From: Fibrobacterota bacterium
Lineage (GTDB): Bacteria; Fibrobacterota; Fibrobacteria; UBA11236
Length of the DNA stretch: 64,000 nucleotides
Assembly: GCA_947466585.1 (NCBI GenBank)
Contig: CANIEU010000003.1
Coordinates: 1-64,000 of the forward strand
Direction: 5' to 3'
The translations under genes were made by a program, and so were the position numbers. Under the pieces are notes generated by a model, which was given only the letters and a program-made list of their open reading frames with translations, was not told the origin of the DNA and did not search any database. Below are positions 47,562-57,435 of the stretch, in pieces (the stretch's first letter is position 1; each line of letters starts with the position of its first letter).

Positions 47562-49508
47562 ATGATTGAAGCAAATGCCATTTCGCTGGCCTTCGGCGCC
47601 CGCACGTTGCTGGACAACGTCTCCTTCCAGCTCGCGGATCGCGGCAGGCTTTGCCTCGCCGGTTCGAACGGCGCGGGAAAATCCACGCTCTTCAGCATCC
47701 TCATAGGCGAGCTTGGCTGCGATTCGGGCAAGGTGATCCGCTCGGGCGGGCTGCGCATGGGCATGCTGCGTCAGCACGCGGAGTTTCCCGAAGATGCGAC
47801 GGCCTATTCGGCGGCGCTCATGGCCTTCGAGGACGTGATGGGCAAGGCGGCTCGTTTGGAGACGCTGCATCACGCGATGGGTGAGCGCGATCTGACTGAT
47901 TCCGAGATGCACGATCTCGACGCACTGCAGGATGCGCTCATCCGCGACGGTTATTACACGGCGGAGGCGGAGACGCGTTCGGTCCTGCACGGTCTCGGAT
48001 TCAAACGAGACCAACAAGACAAATTGCTTTCGGAGCTTTCGGGCGGATGGAAGATGCGCGTGGCGCTGGCCCAGTTGCTGCTCCGCAAACCCGATTGCCT
48101 GTTGCTCGACGAACCGACCAACCATCTTGATCTGGAATCGATCATGTGGCTCGAAGGGTATCTGCGCAACTATCCCGGATCGATGCTGCTGATTTGCCAC
48201 GACCGTCGTTTCGTGGACAACGTGTGCGAAGGCGTGCTCGACCTGCGTATGGGCAAGCTCGACCTCTATTCGCTCCCGTACGAGAAGTACGAGGAGGAGC
48301 GCGCGATGCGCGTGCTTCAGCAACAGAAAAGCGCTTCCAAGGCGCAAGACGAAATCGAGCGCCTGAATAAGTTCATCGACCGGTTCAAGGCCAAGGCGAG
48401 CAAGGCCACGCTTGCAAAGAGCGCGGTGAAGAAGCGCGACCGCATCGAAGTTGTGGAAGTCGAACAGGAAGGCCCGTCGATGCGACTGCGCTTCCCGACG
48501 CTCGACTACGCCGGCTCGGTGGCCTGGAAGGCAGAGGATCTCGCCAAGCGTTACGGCGAAAAGACGATTTTCAACGACGGCGCCTTTACCATCCTACCCG
48601 GTGACAAGGTGGCATTGGTGGGCCCCAACGGCGCAGGCAAGACCACGCTGATGCGGCTTCTCGTTGGCGAAATCAAGCCCGAGGCGGGTGAGGTGTCGCG
48701 CGGCTCCTCCCTCAAAGCGGGCTACTACGCGCAGTACGTAGAGCCGGACGAGCTCGAGAAGGCGACCCCGATTCTCGACCTGTTGCGCGCGGACTTTCCG
48801 CTGGCGGGCGACAATGCGGCGCGTGCCGCGCTCGGCGCGATGATGTTCTCGGGCGACGACGCCAAGAAAAAGTTCGGCGTGCTGTCGGGCGGTGAACGCG
48901 CTCGCGTGCGCCTCGCGCGCCTTCTGCTGGCTCCCGGAAACGCTCTCGTCCTCGATGAACCGACTAACCATTTGGACGTGCGCTCCAAGGATTTGTTGCT
49001 CGACGCGCTCGCCGATTATCCCGGCACGGTAGTGTTCGTGTCCCATGACCGCGACTTCACGGAGCAACTCGCGACGCGCGTGCTGCGCGTGGACGGCGGC
49101 ACCATCACCGAGTATCCGGGTGATTACGTGTATTACCTGAGCAAGGTGGAAGACGATCTGCGCCGCGAAGCCTTGGAAGAAAAAGGCGGCGAGAAAAAGG
49201 GCGGGAAATCTTCAGGCAAATCCGCCGCTGCCGCCGAACCGGCCCGCGATGCGCGGGACGAGAAAAAGGATGCTGAAAAGGCCAAGCGCCAGCGTGAGAA
49301 GCGAGAAGGCGAAGTCGTGGCCCGCATCGAATCGTTGGAGGCGAGAAGCCTCGCGATCGATGCCGATCTATGCCTGCCGGCGGTGTTCTCCGACCCGGCC
49401 TCCTTGCGTCGTCTCACCGAAGAAAAGAAAGCCGGCGCCACGGAACTCGAGGCCCTCTATAACGAACTCGAATCCCTCGAGAACGCGTCCAAGCAGGCCG
49501 CTGCATGA
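47562..49508 (+). CDS. ABC-F family ATPase (Uup-like)
   Basis: Two Walker A ([18 protein letters not shown]), signatures ELSGGWKMR and [26 protein letters not shown] twice, C-terminal coiled coil. Confidence 0.93.
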   Translation: MIEANAISLAFGARTLLDNVSFQLADRGRLCLAGSNGAGKSTLFSILIGELGCDSGKVIRSGGLRMGMLRQHAEFPEDATAYSAALMAFEDVMGKAARLETLHHAMGERDLTDSEMHDLDALQDALIRDGYYTAEAETRSVLHGLGFKRDQQDKLLSELSGGWKMRVALAQLLLRKPDCLLLDEPTNHLDLESIMWLEGYLRNYPGSMLLICHDRRFVDNVCEGVLDLRMGKLDLYSLPYEKYEEERAMRVLQQQKSASKAQDEIERLNKFIDRFKAKASKATLAKSAVKKRDRIEVVEVEQEGPSMRLRFPTLDYAGSVAWKAEDLAKRYGEKTIFNDGAFTILPGDKVALVGPNGAGKTTLMRLLVGEIKPEAGEVSRGSSLKAGYYAQYVEPDELEKATPILDLLRADFPLAGDNAARAALGAMMFSGDDAKKKFGVLSGGERARVRLARLLLAPGNALVLDEPTNHLDVRSKDLLLDALADYPGTVVFVSHDRDFTEQLATRVLRVDGGTITEYPGDYVYYLSKVEDDLRREALEEKGGEKKGGKSSGKSAAAAEPARDARDEKKDAEKAKRQREKREGEVVARIESLEARSLAIDADLCLPAVFSDPASLRRLTEEKKAGATELEALYNELESLENASKQAAA

Positions 49509-50446
49509 AAGCCGATGCCTTCCAGGGCATGACCGGAGGCAATATGCTCCGGGGCATGCTGGTGGAAGTGCAGCGTCGTACGGCAACCGTGCGGGACGAG
49601 GCCGGCAAAGAGACCTTGTGCGCCTATAGCCCCGGTATCCGCCTCGGAGAATTCTCCAACTTCGCCGTGGGCGATCAGGTCGAGTACTACCCGGGCGGCG
49701 CAACCCAAGAGCCGTTGATCACGGCCATTCTGCCGCGCACGAGCAAGATCTCGCGCCCGGGTCCCGGTGAACGCCATGCGCGCGAATTGATTCTCGCCGC
49801 CAACGTGGACTTGCTGGTGGTCACGGTGGCGGCGGCGCAACCGACGTTTCACCCGCGCCTGCTCGACCGCTACCTGGCGGTCGCCGAGCGCTTCGGCATC
49901 AAAGCCCTGATTTGCATCAACAAGTGTGACCTGCAGCCGGTGATTCCTCCGGAAGCCTTGTACCTCGAAACCATCGGCTATGACCGGGTTGCGTGTTCGG
50001 CCGAGACGGGTGAGGGCCTCGAGAAGTTGCGCGTAAAACTGCGGGGCCGCCTGGCCGTGTTGTCGGGGCCTTCGGGCGCGGGTAAAAGTTCGTTGATCGC
50101 CGCCTTGGTTCCCGATGCCGATCCGCGTATCGGCGAGGTGCGTGAGAGCGACGGCAGAGGCCGGCACACCACGACCACGAGCCATTTGTACGCCACCCCC
50201 GATGGGGTGCGCATTATCGATACGCCGGGTCTGCGCGAACTGGGGCTTTGGAACGTGCAGCCCGCCGAAGTGGCGGAGATGTGGCGCGATTTTCGGCCTT
50301 ACCTCGGCAAGTGCCGCTTCACCGATTGCGCGCACCGCACTGAGCCCGACTGCGCCGTGCGCGCGGCGGTGGATGCCGGCGCGATTCCCGATTTTCGTTT
50401 GCAGTCGTACTACCGGGTGCTGGACACCCTTTCCGGAGACGATTGA
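49505..50446 (+). CDS. rsgA: Ribosome small-subunit-dependent GTPase A
   Basis: INKCDL, AVLSGPSGAGKSSLIAALVPDADPRIGEV, GRGRHTTTTSHLY, IIDTPGLRELGLW, CRFTDCAHRTEPDCAVRAAVDAG. Confidence 0.95.
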   Translation: MKADAFQGMTGGNMLRGMLVEVQRRTATVRDEAGKETLCAYSPGIRLGEFSNFAVGDQVEYYPGGATQEPLITAILPRTSKISRPGPGERHARELILAANVDLLVVTVAAAQPTFHPRLLDRYLAVAERFGIKALICINKCDLQPVIPPEALYLETIGYDRVACSAETGEGLEKLRVKLRGRLAVLSGPSGAGKSSLIAALVPDADPRIGEVRESDGRGRHTTTTSHLYATPDGVRIIDTPGLRELGLWNVQPAEVAEMWRDFRPYLGKCRFTDCAHRTEPDCAVRAAVDAGAIPDFRLQSYYRVLDTLSGDD

Positions 50447-50862
50447 TGTCGTTGGGGTGCGCCGAAACTGCCGCCGTGTTCAGTGTGATTTATGCCGGCG
50501 CGAATGCTTACCAGTTACTGGTCCGCTATGAAAGCGCGCACGAGAAAGCCCGACTGTTTTCCGAAATCGCGGGCGGCGGAAAAACGTCATTCACGCTGCG
50601 GATCGCGCGCGCCGTGTTCTATCTGGCGGCACCGCTCGCCTACCTGTGGGCGATGATCTGCGCCGATCTTCCGGGAACGTTTTTAATCGCAGCCGGCGCG
50701 AAATTCTGGGTGTCTTCGTTTTTAGGAATGCGCACCGAAGGCCGTCTGTTGCGGGGTGCGGAATATCTCCCGCGCGATCATGTGCTCTCGCGTATTGATG
50801 CGATCGCGAACCTAGCCGTGGCGGCGATTGCCGTCTGGTTGATTCTCCGGCAGTGGATGTAA
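50443..50862 (+). CDS. Hypothetical small membrane protein
   Basis: 139 aa, about 3 hydrophobic segments; overlaps rsgA stop. Confidence 0.6.
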   Translation: MMSLGCAETAAVFSVIYAGANAYQLLVRYESAHEKARLFSEIAGGGKTSFTLRIARAVFYLAAPLAYLWAMICADLPGTFLIAAGAKFWVSSFLGMRTEGRLLRGAEYLPRDHVLSRIDAIANLAVAAIAVWLILRQWM

Positions 50863-50866
50863 ACGT

Positions 50867-51643
50867 TTAAGCCCGTCGGCGCAGCAGTCCCCGTTTATGA
50901 CGGGAAAAGAATTCTTCCAGCCCCGCCTTTTCTCCGTCGAACCCGGATTGTGCCCGCATCCAGGCCAAGGCCATGGCGGCATCCTCGCCATAAAGCTTTC
51001 GGTAAAACCCTTCGAGAAACGCGGCCGTTTCCGGATCCGCACCACCCCGGCGCAGGCCAGTAAGGTTGAGTCCACCCCAGCGCAGCGGTTCGCCCAGCGC
51101 CTTGCAGAACGGCGGTACATCTTGATCGACGCGCAATCCGCCGCCGATGAAGGCCCCGGCTCCAATGACGGTGAACTGATGCACGCCGGTCATGCCCGAA
51201 ACAATGGCCCCGGCTCCGATGCGTGTATGGCCGCCGAGCTGCACGGCATTGGCGACGATCACGCCGTCCTCGAGTTCGCAGTCGTGCGCCACATGCGCGT
51301 AAGCCATGACGAGCGCGCTCGCTCCGATGCGCGTGGCCCCGTCGGGTGCCGAAGAACGGTTCACCGTGGCATATTCGCCCACACGGGTTTCCGAACCGAC
51401 GATCGTCCGCGAAGGCCCGCCCGCATATTTCAAATCCTGAGGCGCCCCACCGATCACCGCGCCGCCATCGAGCGTCACGTTTTCGCCAAGTTCGGAGCCC
51501 GACAACACGCGGCTGAACGGTCCGAGCGTTGAACCCGCGCCGATCGTCGCAGCGCGTTCGACCAAGCACCACGGGCCGATCGTGACGCCTGCGGAGATCC
51601 GCGCGTCGTGATGGACGAGTGAGGTGGGGTGGATGGAGGGCAT
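50867..51643 (-). CDS. lpxA: Acyl-ACP--UDP-N-acetylglucosamine O-acyltransferase
   Basis: IHPTSLVHHDARISAGVTIGPWCLVERAATIGAGSTLGPF hexapeptide repeats; MAYAHVAHDCELEDGVIVANAVQLGGH. Confidence 0.94.
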   Translation of the reverse strand: MPSIHPTSLVHHDARISAGVTIGPWCLVERAATIGAGSTLGPFSRVLSGSELGENVTLDGGAVIGGAPQDLKYAGGPSRTIVGSETRVGEYATVNRSSAPDGATRIGASALVMAYAHVAHDCELEDGVIVANAVQLGGHTRIGAGAIVSGMTGVHQFTVIGAGAFIGGGLRVDQDVPPFCKALGEPLRWGGLNLTGLRRGGADPETAAFLEGFYRKLYGEDAAMALAWMRAQSGFDGEKAGLEEFFSRHKRGLLRRRA

Positions 51644-51650
51644 ATTAAAT

Positions 51651-51732
51651 ATGAAATCAGAAATCAGAAATCAGAAAAGAAGGTCGATGTGATCTTTCCT
51701 ATTTCTGATTTCCTATTTCCGATTTTAGATTC
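51651..51732. repeat. Inverted pair of heptameric arrays (locus E)
   Basis: 51651 atgaaat-cagaaat-cagaaat-cagaaaa; 51698 cctattt-ctgattt-cctattt-ccgattt-tagattc, between fabZ stop and lpxA start. Confidence 0.85.
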
Positions 51733-52183
51733 ACACCATCGTCGCCTTGAGTACCGCTTCGGCGGCTTTTTCACCGTTCACGCTCGCGTAGGCGTTGGCG
51801 GTGGCGAAGCCGCGGCGAAACTGGACGAGTTCGACGTTCAGTTCGAGCACGTCGCCCGGGCGGACGGCCTTACGGAAGCGGACGTCTTCAAGCCCGGCAA
51901 AGGCGGGGCGCTTGCCGGCAGCGACTTCGGGGAACGACTCGGCGATGAGGATGCACAGCGCCTGCGCGAGCGCTTCGATCTGCAGCACGCCTGGCATCAC
52001 CGGTTCCCCGGGAAAGTGGCCTGCGAAGTAATCATCGCTCGCGCGCACATCGCGCAGGGCGCGGATGCGCTTGCCCTTCTCCAGCTCGGGCACGGTGTCG
52101 ATGAATAGGAAGGGCGGGCGATGCGGTATCGCGCGCAACACCGCTTCGTGGTCGAGAGAATTGGTTTCGGTGGTATCGCTCAT
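51731..52183 (-). CDS. fabZ: 3-hydroxyacyl-ACP dehydratase
   Basis: IPHRPPFLFIDTV, DYFAGHFPGEPVMPGVLQIEALAQ. Confidence 0.95.
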   Translation of the reverse strand: MSDTTETNSLDHEAVLRAIPHRPPFLFIDTVPELEKGKRIRALRDVRASDDYFAGHFPGEPVMPGVLQIEALAQALCILIAESFPEVAAGKRPAFAGLEDVRFRKAVRPGDVLELNVELVQFRRGFATANAYASVNGEKAAEAVLKATMV

Positions 52184-53106
52184 GATGCGGTTCCTTCGGA
52201 TCTTCGAGATCCTTGATGGGGCGTATCGGCCGGACCGGATCCGTGCTTTTGCAGAGCATCCAGCAGCAAATGATTGAGGGCGTGGCCCCCGTTTACGATC
52301 GTCAGGCGCAGCCGGGGCAGCGCCAACCGGTTCAGGGCGAGATCACCGAGCAAATCTAGAACCTTGTGCCGGGCGAGTTCGCCCTCCAGGCGGAACCGCT
52401 GCGGGTGCAAAAGCGGAAAGGTCGTTCCGCACGCCCAGGGCAACTTGGCTTTTCCTTCGATGAATTGTGCGGCTGAAGCGGCGATGAGTAGTCCGGAATC
52501 GAGGTCGGCGCCGGCGAGTAGATCGTGCGCCCCCGCGAGTCTCATCCAATCTTCAAGAAGGATAAAGGTGCGTGCGGGAAGCACCGCCTGCGGTGCATCG
52601 AGGACCGAGGACAGTTCGAAGTGTTGATGCACTTCTCCCGACGTCCAGCGGTAGTCCACCGCAAAATGCGGGTGCGGCATGGCCCGGATGCTTCCTTCCG
52701 GTCCGTCGTGATTCCAGTGCAGATCGGTCTCGTATTCACGCACGCGCGCCGCCGAAAATTCCCGATCGATGCACAGGGCATTCAGGACTCCGTAATAGGA
52801 AGCGGCGCTTCCGTCGAGTCCGGGAAGCTCTGCGGCGTCGCAGGTGATGTCGATCGGTGCCTCGGCGAAGAACAGCGCGGCGGCCAGCAAATGCTCCGGG
52901 GTGCGGATGACGGCGCCGGTCTCCGGATGCGTGAGCCTCGTCGCGCGCCGTGCGGATCGTGTGAGAGTCGTAAGGTCGCGCGCCGTCAGCGGTGCATCAA
53001 AGCCCGGAAAGAGAAACCGGATTCCGAGGCCGTCTTCGCGCCGCGGCGTAAAGGTCACGGTGGAAAGTGCGCCGGAGTGCAGGGCGCGGCCGGACAGGGT
53101 GGTCAT
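52180..53106 (-). CDS. lpxC: UDP-3-O-acyl-N-acetylglucosamine deacetylase
   Basis: GRALHSGALSTVTFTPRREDGLGIRF, IRTPEHLLAAALF, LDGSAASYYG, RHKVLDLLGDLAL, INGGHALNHLLLDAL (reads VNGGHALNHLL); ATGA overlap with lpxD. Confidence 0.93.
   Translation of the reverse strand: MTTLSGRALHSGALSTVTFTPRREDGLGIRFLFPGFDAPLTARDLTTLTRSARRATRLTHPETGAVIRTPEHLLAAALFFAEAPIDITCDAAELPGLDGSAASYYGVLNALCIDREFSAARVREYETDLHWNHDGPEGSIRAMPHPHFAVDYRWTSGEVHQHFELSSVLDAPQAVLPARTFILLEDWMRLAGAHDLLAGADLDSGLLIAASAAQFIEGKAKLPWACGTTFPLLHPQRFRLEGELARHKVLDLLGDLALNRLALPRLRLTIVNGGHALNHLLLDALQKHGSGPADTPHQGSRRSEGTAS
52191..52217. repeat. Degenerate nonameric array in lpxC 3' end
   Basis: ttccttcgg-atcttcgag-atccttgat, continuing more degenerately to about 52244. 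Confidence 0.45.
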
Positions 53107-54092
53107 TTCCCGGTCCGCCTTTTGATTTCGTCGCGCCGCCATTCCGTGATCGGCCGTGCGGGAAACCCCGCTACCGTGACGCCGTCTGCGACGTTTTTCG
53201 TCACACCCGCCTTGGCCGCCACGGAAACGTTGTCGCCGAGTACCAGATGTCCGGCAACGGATGCGGCGCCGCCCATGCGGAAATATTTCCCGATCACGGT
53301 GGAGCCGGCAATACCCGATTGGGAGGCGAGCAGCGCACCTGCACCGAGGCGCACGTTGTGCGCGATCTGCACATGGCTGTCGAGCTTGCAATCGTCTCCG
53401 ATTTTGGTGGGATGGAGCACCCCTGCCGCCACCACGGTATTGGCGCCCAAAAAGCAGCGCGCCCCAATACGCACGCCTGCGTCATGCGGCATGTGTTCCA
53501 AGCCCGTGGACGATGGCGATTCGAAAAACCCGAACCCGGCGCACCCGATGACCGCGCCGGATTGAACGACGGAGTCTCGCCCGATCACCGTGTGTGCCCG
53601 GACCACGGAGTTCGCCTCCAGCCGCGTACCGGACCCCACGTAACTTCCCTTCTCGACCACCGCTCCCGCTTCCACGGTCACGTTACCCTCCAGCACGCCT
53701 TCGACGATGGCGGTATGGTGGATGGCGTTACCGGTGCCCTCTGCAAACGGGACGGAGCGTTCGATGCGGCCCGCGAGCGCATGCAACAAGGCCGCCAGCA
53801 TAACGCGGGCGTTGCGGATGCGCAGCAAGGGAAGCGGATCGGGAATCTCCGTGAGCGAAGCTTCGGCGAGTACGAGGCCGACCCCATGGTGCGCAAGCGC
53901 GGCGAGGGTTTCGAGACGCGTTCCCACGCCCAGGATCACGATCGAATCGGGCCCCGCGCGATCCGGTTCGTCCAAAAACAGAAAACGCCGGGAGGACTCC
54001 GGCGTCTTGAGCAGGTTATCAATGTCTGTGCCGACGAGATGCGCGTGCAGTCCCGGTATGGCGTCGAGTGCGAACCCGTCCCGAATGCGCAT
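53103..54092 (-). CDS. lpxD: UDP-3-O-(3-hydroxyacyl)glucosamine N-acyltransferase
   Basis: HHTAIVEGVLEGNVTVEAGAVVEKGSYVGSGTRLEANSVVRAHTVIGRDSVVQSGAVIGCAGFGF, KIGDDCKLDSHVQIAHNVRLG. Confidence 0.93.
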   Translation of the reverse strand: MRIRDGFALDAIPGLHAHLVGTDIDNLLKTPESSRRFLFLDEPDRAGPDSIVILGVGTRLETLAALAHHGVGLVLAEASLTEIPDPLPLLRIRNARVMLAALLHALAGRIERSVPFAEGTGNAIHHTAIVEGVLEGNVTVEAGAVVEKGSYVGSGTRLEANSVVRAHTVIGRDSVVQSGAVIGCAGFGFFESPSSTGLEHMPHDAGVRIGARCFLGANTVVAAGVLHPTKIGDDCKLDSHVQIAHNVRLGAGALLASQSGIAGSTVIGKYFRMGGAASVAGHLVLGDNVSVAAKAGVTKNVADGVTVAGFPARPITEWRRDEIKRRTGK

Positions 54093-54120
54093 GGTGCGGA
54101 GTTCCGGGACGCGCCTCGCC

Positions 54121-54660
54121 TTACTTGGCTGCCGGGGTCGCGTTTTCCTTGTTGAGGATTTCGAGCACGCGTTGGGTCAGATCGTTGTCCTTCTTCCAGA
54201 ATACCACGGCTCCGGCGGCGCGATCGAAAACCATGTCGTAACCTTCCTGATTGGCCACGTCTTGAATGGTCTTCTTGATCTTCTGGATGATCGGGTCGGA
54301 GATTTCCTGGTTCTTCTGGTAGAGGGCGCCTTCCTTGCCGTAGATCTGCTGAACGAACTGCTCGTAGTCGGCCTTCTTCTTTGTGAAGGAGGCTTCGAGT
54401 TCCTTCTTCTTTTCTTCGGAGAGCATCAGCGACTGCTTCTCGAGACGCTCTTTCAGTTCCAACAGTTCCTTCTGCTTGGCCTGCGCGTCCTGCTCCCACT
54501 TCTGCACTTGACGGTCGTAATCGCGCTGGGCCTTGGTGGTTTCCGCGTACTTCTCGAAAATCATCTTGGAGTCGACGTGCGCGATCTTGAGGTCCGCAAA
54601 GGACGTCGCCGCCGAAACCAGAACCACCAGCGCTGTCAGAATTTTGGTCGAAACCTTCAT
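54121..54660 (-). CDS. skp: OmpH/Skp-family periplasmic chaperone
   Basis: Signal peptide; LKIAHVDSKMIFEKYAETTKAQRDYDRQVQKWEQDAQAKQKELLELKERLEKQ; directly downstream of bamA. Confidence 0.85.
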   Translation of the reverse strand: MKVSTKILTALVVLVSAATSFADLKIAHVDSKMIFEKYAETTKAQRDYDRQVQKWEQDAQAKQKELLELKERLEKQSLMLSEEKKKELEASFTKKKADYEQFVQQIYGKEGALYQKNQEISDPIIQKIKKTIQDVANQEGYDMVFDRAAGAVVFWKKDNDLTQRVLEILNKENATPAAK

Positions 54661-54748
54661 GTCATTCTCCTCGTTGTACCGTTACGCGTAATCTAAAATC
54701 TGAATCCCGCAGTCCCGTGTCCTGTCCCGGTCCCGGGACAGGAAAAAC

Positions 54749-57172
54749 CTAGAACCCCTGTTCGATCGTGAAATTGACTGTGGGGCTGCGGCCGGCGCGC
54801 GGGTAGCGGTTTCCGTTGTAATCCTCGGGGTCGTCGAGCGGCCAGCCGAAGTCGAAGCCCATGCCGAAGGGCGCCACCATGGGCACCACCACGCGGAACC
54901 CGAAGCCGATGTCGCGGCGCAGGTCGGAGAGGTCGATTTCGGACCAGGGGTCGGGCGCTTGACTCTTGAGAATCGGATTGTAAACGCCGCGACCCGAGGC
55001 ATCGTATTTGGCAAGGCGTCCGAAGGCGCCGCCGGCATCGAAGAAGGCAAGCATGTAGAACGTGTTCTCGACCACCGGGTAGGTGAACTCGGTGCTGAAC
55101 GAGAGGAAGCTGCGGGAGATGCGTCCGCCGCCGATCGTTCCGGGCAGATAACCGCGCAGCTTGCCCTGGTAGCCCAGGAGACCGCCCATTTGGTACAGCG
55201 CGTAGCTCTGCACGTTGTCGCCCAGGATGATGCCGCTTTGGGTTTCGACCCCGAGCACGAGCTTTTGAATCATCGGGAACCACCAATTGACGCGCGCGTC
55301 CCACTGGCTGTAGTCGAAGTCGCCGCCCATCCAGCCGCCTACACGCGTCCAGCCCAGCGAGTAGCGCGAGCCGTCGGTGGGGAAGAAGGGCAGGTTTTTG
55401 TCGTCGCGCACCACGGTGAAGTTCACCGACGATTCGATACCCGAGGCCACAATCAGGTTGTTTTTGTCGTCTGCCTGACCGTTGTCGTTGTAGGTGAAGT
55501 TGTACGTGGAACGGACGGTGAAGTAATCGTCGGGCCAGTTGAGGCGACGGCCCAGCGTCAGGCGCAGGCCGTAGCGCAGGTAGTCGTTGTAGTAGTCGTA
55601 CTGCGACTTCTGGTTGCTGTAGAACAGGCTGCCGCCCACGAGGGTGGGGGTATCGAACAACCAGGGTTCGGTGAATCCGAGCGAGTAGAGTTGCTTGTAC
55701 GGGCCCACTTCCACGCTGGCGTCGGCGCGCTGACCGTTGCCGAGGAAGTTGGGGATCTGCAGACCGAGCGTGCCGACCATGCCGTCGCGTCCGCTATAGG
55801 CCGCGCCGGCGGAGAACGTGCCGGTGCCCGCTTCCTTTTCGGTGACCTTGAAGATCAGGTTGACGTCGGAACCGTCGCCCTTCGTGTCGCGCTCGATATC
55901 GGGCTCCACGTTGTCGAAGAAGGCCAGTTGCATAATGTCGCGCTGCGAGCGCATCAGCAGCGACTGGCGGTACACGTCGCCGGGGAACATCTTGATTTCG
56001 CGGCGGATGACCTTGTCCTTGGTCTTGGTGTTGCCGCGCACGTCCACGCGGTTGATGTGCGCGAGGCTGTTCTCGCGGATGTTGAAGGTCACCTCGACCA
56101 TGGTGTCGTGGTATTCCAGCTTGTCGTCGATCTCCACAAAGAGGTAACCCTCTTCGCGGTACAGCGAGGTGATCTGGTACTTCATCACTTCGTACTTGCG
56201 CTTGTTGAACACCTCGCCGCTGTCGAAGAGGACCTGTGCCCGCAGGGCTTCGTCGCGAACGATGTTGTTGTGCACGAAGTTCGCGCGTTCGAAGTGGTAT
56301 CGGTCGCCTTCGCGGACGCCCACGCGGATGTCGATGTGGCGCTTGTCGGCGGTGTAGGCGGTGGTATCCTTCAGCACCGCAGCATCGAGGTAACCCAGCT
56401 CGCGGTAGTAGTCGAGCAGGGAGTCGAGGCCCATGCGGTACTCTTCCTCCTTGAAGTCGCCCGCGCGCCACCAGCGGTCTTCCTTGATGGGGAAGCGCTT
56501 GCGCAACACCTTGTCGGCCACGTGGTCGTTGCCCGCGAAGGTCACGTAGCGCACGGCCACCTTCTTGCCTTCATCGACCGTAAAGGTCACGATTTTTTCG
56601 CCGCTTTTCTTGTCAAGCGATTCCGAAGCTTCGGCCGTGGCCAGCAGGTAACCCTTCTCGCGGTACACCGACAGAATGCGCTGGCGTGAAGATTCCACGG
56701 CGCCCGGAGAGAACACGGCGCCCTCGATCAGATCGATTTTCGATTTGAAATCGCTCTCCGAAAGTTTCTTGAGTCCCTTGTACTTCACCTTGCTAAGCAC
56801 CGGAAGCTCCGACACCGTGAAGAACAGAATGATGCCGTCGAGCGCGAGCGGGCTGTCTTCCTCCACGCGGATGTCGGAAAACAGGTTCAGCTTGTTGAGC
56901 GCGTTCACCGAACCGCGGATGCGATTGCGGAGCACGGCCGGGGGGTAGGATTCCCCCTTCTCGACCTGAAGCGCGTTGAGGATGATGGAGGCGTCCACCG
57001 TCTTGTTGCCCTCGACCCGGATTTCGGCGATGCGGATCTGGCGCGAAGGGCTTTGGAGGAAGCCTGATTGGGCGCGCGCCGGAGCGGTCATCAGCCAGCA
57101 AATCCCCGCAAGGAGGCATACACGGAGAAAAGCGTTGAAACTGCGCAAATGCCTGTCCTTCGTATTCTTCAA
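54749..57172 (-). CDS. bamA: Outer-membrane protein assembly factor
   Basis: 807 aa; POTRA repeats (IRIAEIRVEGNKTVDASIIL...), VYREKGYLLATAEA, C-terminal DFGWPLDDPEDYNGNRYPRAGRSPTVNFTIEQGF. Confidence 0.95.
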   Translation of the reverse strand: MKNTKDRHLRSFNAFLRVCLLAGICWLMTAPARAQSGFLQSPSRQIRIAEIRVEGNKTVDASIILNALQVEKGESYPPAVLRNRIRGSVNALNKLNLFSDIRVEEDSPLALDGIILFFTVSELPVLSKVKYKGLKKLSESDFKSKIDLIEGAVFSPGAVESSRQRILSVYREKGYLLATAEASESLDKKSGEKIVTFTVDEGKKVAVRYVTFAGNDHVADKVLRKRFPIKEDRWWRAGDFKEEEYRMGLDSLLDYYRELGYLDAAVLKDTTAYTADKRHIDIRVGVREGDRYHFERANFVHNNIVRDEALRAQVLFDSGEVFNKRKYEVMKYQITSLYREEGYLFVEIDDKLEYHDTMVEVTFNIRENSLAHINRVDVRGNTKTKDKVIRREIKMFPGDVYRQSLLMRSQRDIMQLAFFDNVEPDIERDTKGDGSDVNLIFKVTEKEAGTGTFSAGAAYSGRDGMVGTLGLQIPNFLGNGQRADASVEVGPYKQLYSLGFTEPWLFDTPTLVGGSLFYSNQKSQYDYYNDYLRYGLRLTLGRRLNWPDDYFTVRSTYNFTYNDNGQADDKNNLIVASGIESSVNFTVVRDDKNLPFFPTDGSRYSLGWTRVGGWMGGDFDYSQWDARVNWWFPMIQKLVLGVETQSGIILGDNVQSYALYQMGGLLGYQGKLRGYLPGTIGGGRISRSFLSFSTEFTYPVVENTFYMLAFFDAGGAFGRLAKYDASGRGVYNPILKSQAPDPWSEIDLSDLRRDIGFGFRVVVPMVAPFGMGFDFGWPLDDPEDYNGNRYPRAGRSPTVNFTIEQGF

Positions 57173-57362
57173 CGGACCGAAGTACGGTCCGGTCGACAGT
57201 CGATTTTGTCGGGGAATGCGTGAAAAAGATCCCGCACGGCATGCATGCCGCCAGAAGCGCGCCTAATATAGAAAGGAAGGGGGGTCGAGACTCGTCCCGG
57301 GCCACCCTGCGTTCGGGAATCTTCGAGGTCGCCTGCAGGGGGGCCCCGCGCGGATACCAACG

Positions 57363-57392
57363 AAAAAGGGGGCCCCGAAGAGCCCCCTTTTA
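57363..57392 (-). terminator. Rho-independent terminator downstream of clpC
   Basis: Reverse strand AAAAGGGGGCTCTTCGGGGCCCCCTTTTT; GC stem with TCTTCGGG loop region and T run. Confidence 0.8.
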
Positions 57393-57435
57393 ACCGACCG
57401 TTCCCAGACCGCTTCCGGTCAGACCAGCCATCAGA

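Noticed and set aside
54959-56689. 576-aa + strand ORF over bamA
   Set aside because: Shadow ORF rich in Val/His/Ala; bamA motifs on the minus strand.
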